Shown piece by piece: positions 1 through 10,137 of a stretch of 64,000 bases of DNA. Location of the stretch: contig NZ_QYAB01000001.1 of the NCBI RefSeq assembly GCF_016758175.1, forward strand, positions 309,089 through 373,088. The letters are read 5' to 3'. Both the position numbers and the translations under genes were made by a program. Each line of letters begins with the position of its first letter. Positions within the stretch are counted from its first letter, which is position 1. The notes beneath the pieces were generated by a model, which was not told where the DNA came from, did no database searches, and saw only the letters and a list, made by a program, of their open reading frames with translations. Origin of the DNA: Leucobacter zeae (lineage in GTDB: Bacteria > Actinomycetota > Actinomycetes > Actinomycetales > Microbacteriaceae).

Positions 1-718
1 TTCTCGCCGGGGACGCGGTAGGTGAAGACCCCTGCGTCGAGGCGGACGATCTCGACGGTGCGTTCGAAGGCGACCGAGTCGTCGGCGTTCAGCGCCTGGA
101 TCCAGCGCGAGAGCCGTCCGTCGACGACCCGCATGTCCCAGTTGCCGTGCATCTTGGGAGCGTCGTCGAGCTGGTACATCGAGAACGTGCCGTCGGCGCG
201 GAAGTAGGCGTTGCCGACGAAGTTCGCGGCGCGGGGGTCGTCGAGGGCGACCGCGTCGCCGTTCTGGTCGACGGCGCCCGTGGTGACCCACGGGGTCGCG
301 GCGAGCTCGGCGGTCGCGGCCGCCGTGACCGAGTAGTCCGTCGGCTCATGGACGATATCGGTGTGGGTGCCGTTCTCGCCGGGGACGCGGTAGGTGAAGA
401 CCCCCGCGTCGAGGCGGACGATCTCGACGGTGCGTTCGAAGGCGACCGAGCCGTCGGCGTTCAGCGCCTGGATCCAGCGCGAGAGCCGTCCGTCGACGAC
501 CCGCATGTCCCAGTTGCCGTGCATCTTGGGAGCGTCGGTGCCGAGCGTGAACATGTCGAAGGTGCCGTCGGCGCGGAAGTAGGCGTTGCCGACGAAGTTC
601 GCGGCGCGCGGGTCCTCGAGGGCGACCGCGTCGCCGTTCTGGTCGACGGCGCCCGTGGTGACCCACGGGGTTGCGGCGAGCGCCGCGGTGGCGGCCTCGA
701 CGTCGGCGGGCAGCGACG
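1..718. repeat. Tandem in-gene duplication, period 372-375 bp
   Basis: Bases 1-345 and 373-720 are almost identical, with the same words at an offset of 372 bases and 375 bases beyond a one-codon indel near 165/540. The duplication keeps frame and doubles the DUF4822-like domain of the exported protein. The near identity at DNA level, including third codon positions, points to a recent duplication or ongoing gene conversion. Confidence 0.9.
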
Positions 719-884
719 CCGATGCGGCGGCCGGGGCCGATGCCGCGGTGCCGAACGCGGCGGTCGCTCCGTTCGGGGCGGGTGCGGCGAACGCCGCTCC
801 TGCGGGGAGCAGGACGATCGCGGTCGCAGCGGCGGCCGTGGCCGCGAGAAGCCAGCCGCGCGGGGTCGTGGGGCGAGTGCTCAT
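1..884 (-). CDS. Secreted tandem DUF4822-like protein, C-terminus cut by window edge
   Basis: The ATG at 884-882 opens a frame of 294 codons that stays open to the left edge. The N-terminus (MSTRPTTPRGWLL, then an Ala/Val/Leu-rich core ending near AAFAAP) is a Sec signal peptide, so the product is exported. From about residue 70 the sequence shows TPWVTTGAVDQNGDAV, then NFVGNAYFRADGTF, then DAPKMHGNWDMRVVDG, a pattern I associate with DUF4822. The whole block then repeats about 124 residues later. The second copy is nearly identical and differs by one codon near FSMYQL versus FDMFTLGT. An AAGGA-type ribosome site lies about 10 bases upstream. The function of DUF4822 is unknown to me; a cell-surface or extracellular role is inferred from the signal peptide. 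Confidence 0.75.
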   Translation of the reverse strand, partial: MSTRPTTPRGWLLAATAAAATAIVLLPAGAAFAAPAPNGATAAFGTAASAPAAASASLPADVEAATAALAATPWVTTGAVDQNGDAVALEDPRAANFVGNAYFRADGTFDMFTLGTDAPKMHGNWDMRVVDGRLSRWIQALNADGSVAFERTVEIVRLDAGVFTYRVPGENGTHTDIVHEPTDYSVTAAATAELAATPWVTTGAVDQNGDAVALDDPRAANFVGNAYFRADGTFSMYQLDDAPKMHGNWDMRVVDGRLSRWIQALNADDSVAFERTVEIVRLDAGVFTYRVPGE

Positions 885-982
885 GTGGAGTGGGGTCCTT
901 CCGAAGATCCGTGCTGGGGTCGAACCGGGGTGCTGATCCCGGCGGTACTCCCCACGCTACGAATCGCGGGTTCCGGCACGCA

Positions 983-998
983 TCAACCGATCGGTTGA
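983..998. promoter_or_regulatory. Perfect 16-bp palindrome, possible operator
   Basis: TCAACCGATCGGTTGA is fully self-complementary and sits in the promoter-side intergenic DNA of the exported DUF4822 gene. Regulator-binding is inferred only from symmetry and position. No regulator with a known matching site is visible nearby. Confidence 0.35.
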
Positions 999-1158
999 AC
1001 CGGAACCGCACGCTCGGGGTGCGCCGCGGCAGTTCCGGGAGCTCCTCCGTGCTGCGTGAAGCACCGATACACCGAAACGCGTACAGGAATCGCGGAATCC
1101 GGGTGCGTTCCGATGGATCGGTGCCTGAAGAGACGCCGCCGTGTCGGACCCTGGCCCC

Positions 1159-1257
1159 GAGCCCCGAGCCCCGAGCCCCGAGCCCCGAGCCCCGAGCCCC
1201 GAGCCCCGAGCCCCGAGACCCGAGCCCCGAGCCCCGAGACCCGAGCCCCGAGCCCGA
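1159..1257. repeat. Heptamer tandem array (GAGCCCC)n
   Basis: About fourteen copies of a 7-bp unit, mostly GAGCCCC with interspersed GAGACCC, run without interruption up to the stop codon of the response-regulator gene. A 7-bp period would shift frame if translated, and nothing coding overlaps it. It looks like an intergenic minisatellite prone to copy-number change. Confidence 0.85.
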
Positions 1258-1259
1258 GC

Positions 1260-1913
1260 TCAGATGCGGATCAGCCCGCGTTTGACGGCCGTTGCGATCG
1301 CGGCCTGCCGGTTCTCGGCGCCGAGCTTGGTGAAGGCGTGGTGCAGGTGCGTCTTCACGGTGGCTTCGCTCACGACGAGCCGCTGCGCGAGATCCCGGTT
1401 GGACAGGCCCGATGCCGCGAGCGCGAGCACCTCGAGCTCGCGGGCCGTGAGGATGTCGTCCGGGTGCTGCGTCCGCTCCTGCAGGCGCTCGGAGATGCGC
1501 CCGGCGAGCGCCCCCTCGCCGCTCGCGGCGGAGCGGATGGCGCGGAAGAGCTCTACCGGCCTGCTGTCCTTGACGAGGTAGCCCGAGGCGCCGGCGTCGA
1601 TCGCTCGCACGATGTCGGCGTCCGAGTCGTACGCCGTGAAGACGAGCACCCGGGTATCCGGCCGCGCGCGCAGGATCCCGCGCGCCGCCGCGATCCCGTC
1701 GGGGCACTCGGCGCCCGAGACCGGGTCGGCGCCGAGGTCGAGGTCCACGAGCGCGACGTCGGCCGCGTGAGCCGTCGCCGCGGCGACCGCCTCGTCCGCG
1801 GAACCCGCCTCGGCGACGACCTCGAAGTCGGGCTGGGTGTCGAGCAGGGCGCGCACTCCGTGCCGCAGCACGGGGTGATCGTCGAGCAGCAGGATCCTGA
1901 TCGTTCCGCTCAT
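1260..1913 (-). CDS. NarL/LuxR-family response regulator
   Basis: The 217-residue protein has an N-terminal receiver domain (residues 1-125) with the acidic pair at D11-D12, the likely phospho-acceptor D57 in ALVDLDL, and the conserved Lys in GYLVKDS. It ends in a LuxR-type helix-turn-helix (about 150-210) containing LTARELEVL and the recognition segment SEATVKTHL. It acts as a cytoplasmic transcription factor activated by phosphotransfer. Its ATG overlaps the stop codon of the upstream histidine kinase by four bases (ATGA), so the two are translationally coupled and are almost certainly partners. The regulated genes are unknown; the adjacent exported DUF4822 gene is a possible target by position only. 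Confidence 0.93.
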   Translation of the reverse strand: MSGTIRILLLDDHPVLRHGVRALLDTQPDFEVVAEAGSADEAVAAATAHAADVALVDLDLGADPVSGAECPDGIAAARGILRARPDTRVLVFTAYDSDADIVRAIDAGASGYLVKDSRPVELFRAIRSAASGEGALAGRISERLQERTQHPDDILTARELEVLALAASGLSNRDLAQRLVVSEATVKTHLHHAFTKLGAENRQAAIATAVKRGLIRI

Positions 1914-3259
1914 GCCGGGCCTCCCGTCTCGACGGCATCGGTTGCATCCGTGCCGATTGCATCCGTGCCGATCGCATCCGTGCCGGTCGTGTCCGCGCCG
2001 GTCGCATCCGTGCCGTTCCGGCCCGTTCCGGCCGAGGGCGCACCGCGCTCGGCGAGCGGCAGCACGGCCGCGACGACGGTGCCGCCGCCCGGCCGGGATT
2101 CGAGCGCGAGCGTGCCGCCGAGCGACTGCGCGCGCCACGTCATCGCGCGGATCCCGAAGCCGGACCCTGCCCCGCCCGTTCCGGGGTCCGGGATCCCGAC
2201 GCCGTTGTCGGAGACGTCGACGCCCACGGCGTCTGCGAAGTAGGTGAGGGTGACGCCGGTCTCGGATGCCCCAGCGTGCTTGCGTGCGTTGAGCAGGGAT
2301 TCCTGCACGATCCGCTGGAGCGCGTGCGCCATCGGCTCGGGGACCCGCCGCTCGGCGCCCGCGACGGAGAACGCGGCGCCCGCCGCGTCGGCCTGGGCGC
2401 GCAGCGCCGCGGTGAGCGAGGCCGCGGTGGTGCGGGGATCGGCGAGGCCGTGGAGCAGCCGGCGCGTTTCGACCAGCCCCTCGCGCAGGGTCTCCCGCGC
2501 CTCGGCGACCGTCGGCGACGATCCGCCCGGGCGCAGGTCGTCGGTCTCGAGCATGAGCAGCGCGCTCGCGGTGCGCTGCACCACCGTGTCGTGCAGCTCG
2601 CTCGCGACGCGGCCGCGCTCGGACGCCGCCCCGGCCGCGCGTTCGGAGTGCGCGAGCTGCTCGCGCGTCTCGATGAGCTCGCCGATGAGCCGCTCCTGCT
2701 CGCTCATCGCGCGCCCGAGCGCCGCGTAGGCGTAGGTGAGTACGAGTCCTCCGAAGAACGGGCCGAGCACCAGTCCGAGATCCTCGCCCCGCGACATGAG
2801 GAGCAGCCCGGCGCTGACCGCGGTGACGATCGCGCCGGAGAGGACGAACGCGATCGCGCCGCGCAGCACGCGGTGCACGGCGAAGAAGAGCGCGAAGGCG
2901 CACCAGCCGAACGACGGCGCGATCAGGGTGAGGGGCAGCCAGAACCCGGTCGCCGCCAGCAGCCCGATGGTGCGGCGCACCCGCGAAGGGGCTGCCGCGT
3001 GCGGGTCCCCGGACGCGACCGTGCCCCGCCGCCCGCCTACGACCGCGACCGCATAGCTCGTGCCTGCGCCGATCGCGAGCACCAGCACGAGCACGCCCTC
3101 CCCGGCGAGTGCGTGGCGCGAGAAGTACCGAGCCCCGCAGACCAGCAGGAGCACCGCGAAGCCGAGGTCGACCGCGAGGTCCATCGCCGGGAGTCCGCGA
3201 CCGCGCGTCTGCGCGGCGGGAGGGCGGGTCCGCTCTGCGGGAGCGTGGGGTGCGGCCAT
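1910..3259 (-). CDS. Sensor histidine kinase of the NarL/LuxR-partner (HisKA_3) type
   Basis: The 449-residue protein has about five hydrophobic segments between residues 28 and 182, then a short coiled linker, the HisKA_3 phospho-accepting motif ELHDTVVQ with H223, and an HATPase domain with the N-box around N324 ([11 protein letters not shown]) and the G1 box DNGVGI at 351-356. The start at 3259 is chosen because a GATACT -10 element ends seven bases upstream, as expected for a leaderless transcript. A longer GTG frame upstream has no such support. The C-terminus (412-442) is an odd low-complexity tail of GTDAT/GTDAI repeats coded by a 15-bp DNA repeat at about 1935-2020. The stimulus cannot be read from the sequence. 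It is coupled to the downstream response regulator. Confidence 0.9.
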   Translation of the reverse strand: MAAPHAPAERTRPPAAQTRGRGLPAMDLAVDLGFAVLLLVCGARYFSRHALAGEGVLVLVLAIGAGTSYAVAVVGGRRGTVASGDPHAAAPSRVRRTIGLLAATGFWLPLTLIAPSFGWCAFALFFAVHRVLRGAIAFVLSGAIVTAVSAGLLLMSRGEDLGLVLGPFFGGLVLTYAYAALGRAMSEQERLIGELIETREQLAHSERAAGAASERGRVASELHDTVVQRTASALLMLETDDLRPGGSSPTVAEARETLREGLVETRRLLHGLADPRTTAASLTAALRAQADAAGAAFSVAGAERRVPEPMAHALQRIVQESLLNARKHAGASETGVTLTYFADAVGVDVSDNGVGIPDPGTGGAGSGFGIRAMTWRAQSLGGTLALESRPGGGTVVAAVLPLAERGAPSAGTGRNGTDATGADTTGTDAIGTDAIGTDATDAVETGGPA

Positions 3260-3365
3260 GGGTCCCAGTATCGCCCACCCGCCCGCCAGGCGGACGGGAA
3301 GGCCCGTTGGCGATCGGGTTCTCGGATCCTCAGCGAATCCACTGGTGCAATCTCGCACATCGAGA

Positions 3366-3390
3366 TAAACTTGAGTCAATCACACTCAAG
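3366..3390 (+). promoter_or_regulatory. HAIR operator (HspR site) overlapping the clpB promoter
   Basis: Positions 3370-3390 read CTTGAGT-N7-ACTCAAG, an exact match to the HspR-associated inverted repeat. A TAAACT -10-like hexamer (3366-3371) overlaps its left edge, so bound HspR would block polymerase. The same TAAACT-HAIR arrangement precedes dnaK at 50833, and hspR itself is in this window at 54526. Confidence 0.92.
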
Positions 3391-3465
3391 TTTGTGCGTG
3401 GTGAGAGGCTCCGTCGGAACTGCCGGAGGTTCGCGCCGCGCGCGCAGCTGAACGAAAGGACACTC

Positions 3466-5706
<2,241 letters not shown>

Positions 5707-5969
5707 TCCGGGACCCGGCCGGGGATCCGGGTTCGGGTCCCGGGTCGGGCCCGGAGCCGGACCAGGTCGGGCTCGGGTACGGGTCGGGCTCAGGTCCGGG
5801 TCGGGGTCTGCGGCCGGATCGGGCTCCCGTCCGGGCTCCCGTGTTCGCAGCGATTCGTATGCGATCCGCGGGAGATATGGCCGGAGCGGCCGGAAGGAGC
5901 ATATCTCCGGCGGATCGCATATCTTTTGCCGGTGCCGGTGCCGGTGCCGCCTGTGGGACACTGTTCGGC
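5707..5969. other. Intergenic region with GGGTCC-rich repeats and a long inverted repeat
   Basis: Bases 5710-5845 are degenerate direct repeats built on CGGGTCGGG/CCGGGCTCC with no gene evidence. They are followed by a long inverted repeat (5859-5920). The start of the lipid kinase at 5970 follows 50 bases later. Confidence 0.6.
5859..5920. repeat. Palindromic element, family C copy 1
   Basis: Arms of 21 bases at 5859-5879 and 5900-5920 pair with one mismatch around a 20-base loop. The right arm (starting CATATCTCCGGCGGATCGCA) matches the right arm of a second element at 56325-56350 at about 18 of 22 positions, so both belong to one dispersed family. Confidence 0.75.
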
Positions 5970-7004
5970 GTGACCGCCGTCGTCCTGCTCGTGAACCCGG
6001 TGTCGGGGCGCGGGCTCGGGGCCCGGGCCGCCCGCCTCGCCGCCGACCGCCTGCGGGCCCGCGGCATCGAGCCGCGCGTGCTGACGGGCGGGTCGCCCGA
6101 GGAGATGCGGCGCCTCGCTTCCGCCGCGGTGCGCGAGCGACCCGGCGCGCTCGCCGTCGTCGGGGGCGACGGGACGCTGTCGCTGATCCTCGACGAGGTG
6201 CTCGGATCCGGAGTGCCGATCGCCCTCGTGCCCGCGGGCACCGGCAACGACCTGGCTCGGGCCCTCGGGATCCCGGTCGGGTCGGCCGAGGATGCGGCGT
6301 CGGCGATCGAGCTCGTCGCGACCGGCGGCACCCGCACGATCGACGTCGGCGAAGTCTGGGAAGCGGCGGACGAGTGCGACGGTCCGGGATCCGGCTCCGG
6401 GGCGGAGCACGGCCCGGAGACCGGGCCGGATCCGAGCCCCGCATCGGGTCGGCGCACGCGGTTCCTGACCGTCTGCGCGATCGGACTCGACGCGCGCGTC
6501 GCCGACCGGACGAACCGACTGCGGTGGCCGAGCGGTCGGCTGCGCTACTTCCTGGCGCTCGCGATCGAGCTGCTGCGCCTGAGCCCGCTTCCCTTCGAGC
6601 TGCGCCTCGACGGCGGCGAGACCGAGTCGCGGCCGGGGATCCTGCTCGCGGTCGGCAACACCCGCAGTTACGGGGGCGGGATCCCGATGTGCCCCGGCGC
6701 CGACCCGGCGGACGGGCTCCTCGACGTCACCCACGTCGCTCCGATCGGGCTCGTGCGGCTGTTGCGGATCTTCCCGCTACTGCTGCAGGCCAGGCACGCC
6801 GAGCGGCCGGAGGCCACGCTGCTGCGCGCCCGGGAGATCGAGGTCGGCGCGCCCGGGCTCGTCGCCTATGCCGATGGGGAGCGCGTGGGGGAGGGCCGCG
6901 TGCGGATCCGCCTCGCTGCCCAGCGGCTCGAGGTGTTCGCGGGGACCGGCCCGGCTGCCGGCCCGGCTGCCGGCCCGGCGACCCCCGCGCGTCAGCGCCA
7001 GTAG
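5970..7004 (+). CDS. Diacylglycerol kinase-family lipid kinase
   Basis: The 344-residue protein begins with the NAD-kinase-like fold typical of DAGK/YegS/LCB5 enzymes: NPVSG (9-13), the nucleotide loop GGDGT (65-69), and PAGTGNDLA (88-96). The C-terminal half carries the second DAGK lobe with the conserved GGGIPMCPGADPADG stretch. It should phosphorylate a lipid hydroxyl (diacylglycerol or a related membrane lipid) with ATP at the cytoplasmic membrane face. The GTG at 5970 is preferred because homologues begin immediately before the NPVSG strand and a CACTGT -10-like box ends five bases upstream. The last residues are a short Gly-Pro-Ala repeat. The 3' end overlaps the convergent unknown gene by 13 bases. 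A second family member is at 58167. Confidence 0.9.
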   Translation: MTAVVLLVNPVSGRGLGARAARLAADRLRARGIEPRVLTGGSPEEMRRLASAAVRERPGALAVVGGDGTLSLILDEVLGSGVPIALVPAGTGNDLARALGIPVGSAEDAASAIELVATGGTRTIDVGEVWEAADECDGPGSGSGAEHGPETGPDPSPASGRRTRFLTVCAIGLDARVADRTNRLRWPSGRLRYFLALAIELLRLSPLPFELRLDGGETESRPGILLAVGNTRSYGGGIPMCPGADPADGLLDVTHVAPIGLVRLLRIFPLLLQARHAERPEATLLRAREIEVGAPGLVAYADGERVGEGRVRIRLAAQRLEVFAGTGPAAGPAAGPATPARQRQ

Positions 7005-7696
7005 GAGTACCCGCTGCCCCGGTAGTCGTCGACGTAGGCCTCCTGGCTGTCGACCTCGAGCACGAAGCGGTCGCGCGGCACGAACTCCGGGGATCGCACC
7101 TCGCCGAAGGCCGCCCAGAGGCGGGTCTCCCACGCCTGCACCAGCGGGTGCGCCGAGCGCGCGGGACCGGTACGGGGGCCGTCGGTTCCCGTCTGACCGG
7201 TTCCGGTCGTGCCCGATCCGGATCCGACTGGCGCCGCACGGAGCTCGGCCGCCTCGGCCTTCGTGCCGACGAAGGCGACGAGGCGGCCGAAGGCGCCGTC
7301 GACGCGCACGACGCGATCGTCCCCCAGGAGCTCGCGCGCCGTCCCGACGCAGGCGCGCACGCCGGCGTCGATGAACGCGACGAGCAGCTCGCGCGAATGG
7401 TCGGTCGCGTAGGCGAACCACGGCCCGCCCGGCACGAGCTCGGACGCGCGGGCCTGCTTGGCGCGATCGTAGTTCGAGCTCGCATCGCGGAATGCGTCCC
7501 GGTCAGCGGCCGTGCGGCACCAGAGATTGAGCCGGCCGCTGGAGCCGCGCACGGAGGTCGCATCCGTTGTCACGTTCACGACCTCGATCCCGTACTCCTC
7601 GGCGAAGGCCGCGATCAGCGCCGCGAACCGCGGCTCGGGGCTGCGCTCGCCCCGCAGGAGCGCGGTGCACGCGTCGACGGCGGATGCGGGCTCCAT
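6992..7696 (-). CDS. Uncharacterised cytoplasmic protein
   Basis: I do not recognise this 234-residue protein. It has no signal peptide or membrane segment. It is mixed alpha/beta with a Gly/Thr-rich low-complexity insertion near residues 150-170 (GSGSGTTGTGQTGTDG). It ends in an aromatic-rich tail with DDYRGSGYSYWR. The ATG at 7696 is supported by a TACGAT -10 hexamer (7703-7708) placed six bases upstream, the same leaderless geometry as the divergent aldo/keto reductase start at 7800. The two genes are therefore divergent with about 100 bases between starts. The coding frame and codon bias look real; no function is assigned. Confidence 0.75.
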   Translation of the reverse strand: MEPASAVDACTALLRGERSPEPRFAALIAAFAEEYGIEVVNVTTDATSVRGSSGRLNLWCRTAADRDAFRDASSNYDRAKQARASELVPGGPWFAYATDHSRELLVAFIDAGVRACVGTARELLGDDRVVRVDGAFGRLVAFVGTKAEAAELRAAPVGSGSGTTGTGQTGTDGPRTGPARSAHPLVQAWETRLWAAFGEVRSPEFVPRDRFVLEVDSQEAYVDDYRGSGYSYWR

Positions 7697-7799
7697 GCGT
7701 CGATCGTAGCCGCGGCCGGTCGCGCCAGGCGCCGCCGGAGCGCTGCCCTCTCGCCCCCGGCTCCGTGACGCCGCGGCACCGGCGCGGTAGCGTGGAGCC

Positions 7800-8732
7800 A
7801 TGCGCACCTTCACCCTGCCGGGAACCGAGCTGACCGTGTCCGATGTCGTCCTGGGGCTGATGCGGATCCAGGACAAGACCGACGACGAGGTGCGCACGCT
7901 CGTGAGCGCCGCGCGCGACGCCGGGATCACCTTCCTCGACCACGCCGACATCTACGGCGACGGCGTGCACGGCTGCGAGCGCCGCTTCGCCGAGGCGCTG
8001 AGCCTGACGCCCTCCGAGCGCGAGCAGTGGGTGATTCAGTCGAAGGCGGGCATAGTGAAGGACGACCCCTACTTCGACTACTCGTACGAGCACATCGTCG
8101 AGGCCGTGCACGGTTCGCTCGAAGCGCTCGGCACCGATTACCTCGACATCCTGCTGCTGCACCGCCCCGACGCCCTCGTCGAGCCGGAAGAGGTCGCGCG
8201 CGCCTTCGACGAGCTCTCGGCCGCGGGCAAGGTGCGCGCGTTCGGCGTCTCGAACCACACCCCGCGCCAGATCGACCTGCTGCGCCGGTACGTCGAGCAG
8301 CCGATCGTCGCGAACCAGCTGCAGCTGTCGATCACGCACGCGCCGATGATCGCCCAGGGGCTCGCCGCGAACATGCAGGGCCTCGAGCAGTCCGTGACGC
8401 GCGACGACGGGATCCTCGACTACTGCCGCCTGCACGACATCACGGTGCAGGCCTGGTCGCCGTTCCAGGCGCAGTTCTTCGACGGTCCGTTCCTGGGGTC
8501 GGATCGCTACCCCGAGCTGAACGCCGTGATCGATCGCCTCTCGGCGAAGTACGGCGTGCCGCCCGAGGCGATCGCCGTCGCCTGGATCACCCGCCATCCC
8601 GCCCGGATGCAGGTCGTGCTCGGCACGACGACGCCCGCTCGGGTCGCGGCCGCGGCCCAGGGGTCCGACGTGGTGCTCACGCGCCCCGAGTGGTACGAGC
8701 TCGTCCGGGCCGCCGGGTACCTCGTGCCGTGA
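7800..8732 (+). CDS. Aldo/keto reductase (YdhF-like)
   Basis: The 310-residue protein is a single TIM-barrel aldo/keto reductase. Its catalytic tetrad is visible as D and Y in FLDHADIYGDG, K in VIQSKAG and H in LLLHRPD. The NADPH-binding C-terminal segment VVLGTTTPARVAAAAQ is present. It should reduce aldehydes or ketones with NADPH in the cytoplasm; its natural substrate cannot be inferred. The similarity of its spacing to the E. coli YdhF group (MRIQDK start, HGCERRFAEAL) is the basis for the subfamily. The ATG at 7800 follows a TAGCGT -10 box (7788-7793) by exactly six bases, so the mRNA is probably leaderless. Confidence 0.92.
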   Translation: MRTFTLPGTELTVSDVVLGLMRIQDKTDDEVRTLVSAARDAGITFLDHADIYGDGVHGCERRFAEALSLTPSEREQWVIQSKAGIVKDDPYFDYSYEHIVEAVHGSLEALGTDYLDILLLHRPDALVEPEEVARAFDELSAAGKVRAFGVSNHTPRQIDLLRRYVEQPIVANQLQLSITHAPMIAQGLAANMQGLEQSVTRDDGILDYCRLHDITVQAWSPFQAQFFDGPFLGSDRYPELNAVIDRLSAKYGVPPEAIAVAWITRHPARMQVVLGTTTPARVAAAAQGSDVVLTRPEWYELVRAAGYLVP

Positions 8733-8765
8733 GGCGCGGCGCTGATCGGCTCGTGCCGTGAGGCG

Positions 8766-8966
8766 CACCCGTCATGCTGCGCGAGCGGAGCTCGTCGCAG
8801 CATCCATCGAGGTGGATCCTGCGACTCCTCCGTCGCGCAGGATGACGGGTGTGTCGATGATGCGAGCCCGTCGCGCGAGGTGACGGCGGCGTCGATGGTG
8901 CGAGCCGGTCGCGCAGGATGACGGCGGTGTCGATGATACGTGCCCGTCGCGCAGAGCGACGGCGGT
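8766..8966. repeat. Cluster of CGTCATCCTGCG-type inverted repeats
   Basis: Arms at 8766-8784 and 8833-8851 pair at 18 of 19 positions around nested GTCGCAG/CTGCGAC arms. Further GCAGGATGACG and CGTCGATG units follow to about 8966. The element lies between the convergent 3' ends of two aldo/keto reductase genes and may also serve as a bidirectional terminator. The same word occurs at 21667-21732 and 54458-54489. Confidence 0.75.
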
Positions 8967-8971
8967 GCCGA

Positions 8972-9985
8972 TCACACGAGCCGGCGCTTCGGCGAGACCG
9001 AGTAGGTGAGCTCGGGGTCGCGCTCGACCGCGTCGCCGAGCGCCGCGTCGATCGCGGCGAGCGTGTCGGCGTCGAGCACGACGCCGGAGGCCCGGACCGT
9101 GTCGGCGAGCTGCTCGGGTCGTGACGCCCCGACGAGCGCCGCCGACACGTTGGGGTTCTGCAGCACCCAGGCGATCCCGAGCTGCGGGAGCGTGAGCCCG
9201 GCCTCCGCGGCGACCGGCTTCAGCCGCTGCACCGCCTCGAGCACGTCGTCGCGCAGGAACTTCTTGATGAACTCGGCGCCGCTCTTCTCGTCGGTGGCGC
9301 GCGAACCCGCCGGAACCGGCCGGCCCGGCAGGTACTTGCCCGTGAGCACGCCCTGTGCGAGCGGCGACCACACGATCTGCGAGATGCCGAGCTCCTGCGC
9401 CGTCGGCACGACCTTGCCCTCGATCACGCGCCAGAGCGCCGAGTACTGGGGCTGGTTCGAGACGAGCTGCACGCCGAGATCCTGCGCGAGCGCGTGGCCC
9501 TCGCGCAGCTGCTCGGCAGTCCACTCCGAGACGCCGATGTAGAGGACCTTGCCCTGCCGCACGAGGTCGGCGAACGCCTGGAACGTCTCCTCGAGCGGGG
9601 TCTCGGAGTCGAAGCGGTGCGCCTGGTAGAGGTCGATGTAGTCGGTGCCGAGCCGGCGGAGCGATCCCTCGACGGAGTCGCGGATGTGCTTCCGGCTGAG
9701 CCCCGTGTCGTTCGCGCCCTTCGGCCCGGTCGGGAAGTACACCTTGGTGAGGATCTCGAGCGATTCCCGGCGCTGCCCCGCGAGCGCCTCGCCGAGCACG
9801 GCCTCCGCCGCCGTGTTGGCGTAGGTGTCGGCCGTGTCGAACGTCGTGATCCCGGCGTCGAGCGCCGCGTGGACGGTCGCGATCGCCGCCTCGTTCGACA
9901 CCTGGGAGGCGTGCGTCACCCAGTTGCCGTAGGTGATCTCCGAGACCTTGAACCCGCTGTTGCCGAGATACCGATAGTTGACCAT
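8972..9985 (-). CDS. Aldo/keto reductase (potassium-channel beta-subunit/YghZ-like)
   Basis: This 337-residue reductase shows the tetrad in TFDTADTYAN (D, Y), ILTKVYF (K) and LYQAHRFD (H). It has the long C-terminal NADP site with WVLQNPNVSAALVGASRPEQL, characteristic of the Kv-beta/YghZ branch. It should be an NADPH-dependent carbonyl reductase in the cytoplasm. I start it at the ATG at 9985, because a TAGCGT -10 box (9992-9997) lies six bases upstream. A GTG two codons earlier (9991) abuts that box and is less likely. It shares only about one third of its residues by eye with the neighbour at 7800, so the two are not a recent duplication. Confidence 0.9.
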   Translation of the reverse strand: MVNYRYLGNSGFKVSEITYGNWVTHASQVSNEAAIATVHAALDAGITTFDTADTYANTAAEAVLGEALAGQRRESLEILTKVYFPTGPKGANDTGLSRKHIRDSVEGSLRRLGTDYIDLYQAHRFDSETPLEETFQAFADLVRQGKVLYIGVSEWTAEQLREGHALAQDLGVQLVSNQPQYSALWRVIEGKVVPTAQELGISQIVWSPLAQGVLTGKYLPGRPVPAGSRATDEKSGAEFIKKFLRDDVLEAVQRLKPVAAEAGLTLPQLGIAWVLQNPNVSAALVGASRPEQLADTVRASGVVLDADTLAAIDAALGDAVERDPELTYSVSPKRRLV

Positions 9986-10137
9986 GGACACACGCTAGCC
10001 CGGGGCGCCGGGAACGGCCAGCGCATCACGGAGTGTGACGCCTCGGTCGGGCCCGAGTGGCCGGCGCGACGATCGCGGGCGCCGAATGCCGACCGCGGTG
10101 CGCGACGGAGCGGCGTCCGGCGGCTACGCTGACCTGC

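Larger units (their letters stand above)
885..1259. other. Intergenic region with palindrome and heptamer array
   Basis: No convincing gene is visible here. The part next to 884 should carry the promoter of the leftward exported-protein gene. A 16-bp perfect palindrome (TCAACCGATCGGTTGA, 983-998) lies about 100 bases upstream of that start. It is flanked by GTTCCGG (970-976) and CCGGAAC (1000-1006) and could be an operator or a hairpin. From about 1159 to 1257 the DNA is a tandem array of the heptamer GAGCCCC with some GAGACCC variants, ending just past the response-regulator stop codon. Confidence 0.6.

Noticed and set aside
346..3278. Long leftward frames of about 560-670 codons running through the two-component genes and the DUF4822 gene
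   Set aside because: They change from Arg/Ala-rich nonsense to a real domain only where the true gene lies in the same frame. The start codons of the real genes are inside them.
9986..9991. GTG at 9991 as start of the aldo/keto reductase
   Set aside because: It would touch the TAGCGT -10 box; the ATG at 9985 has the six-base distance seen at many other starts here.
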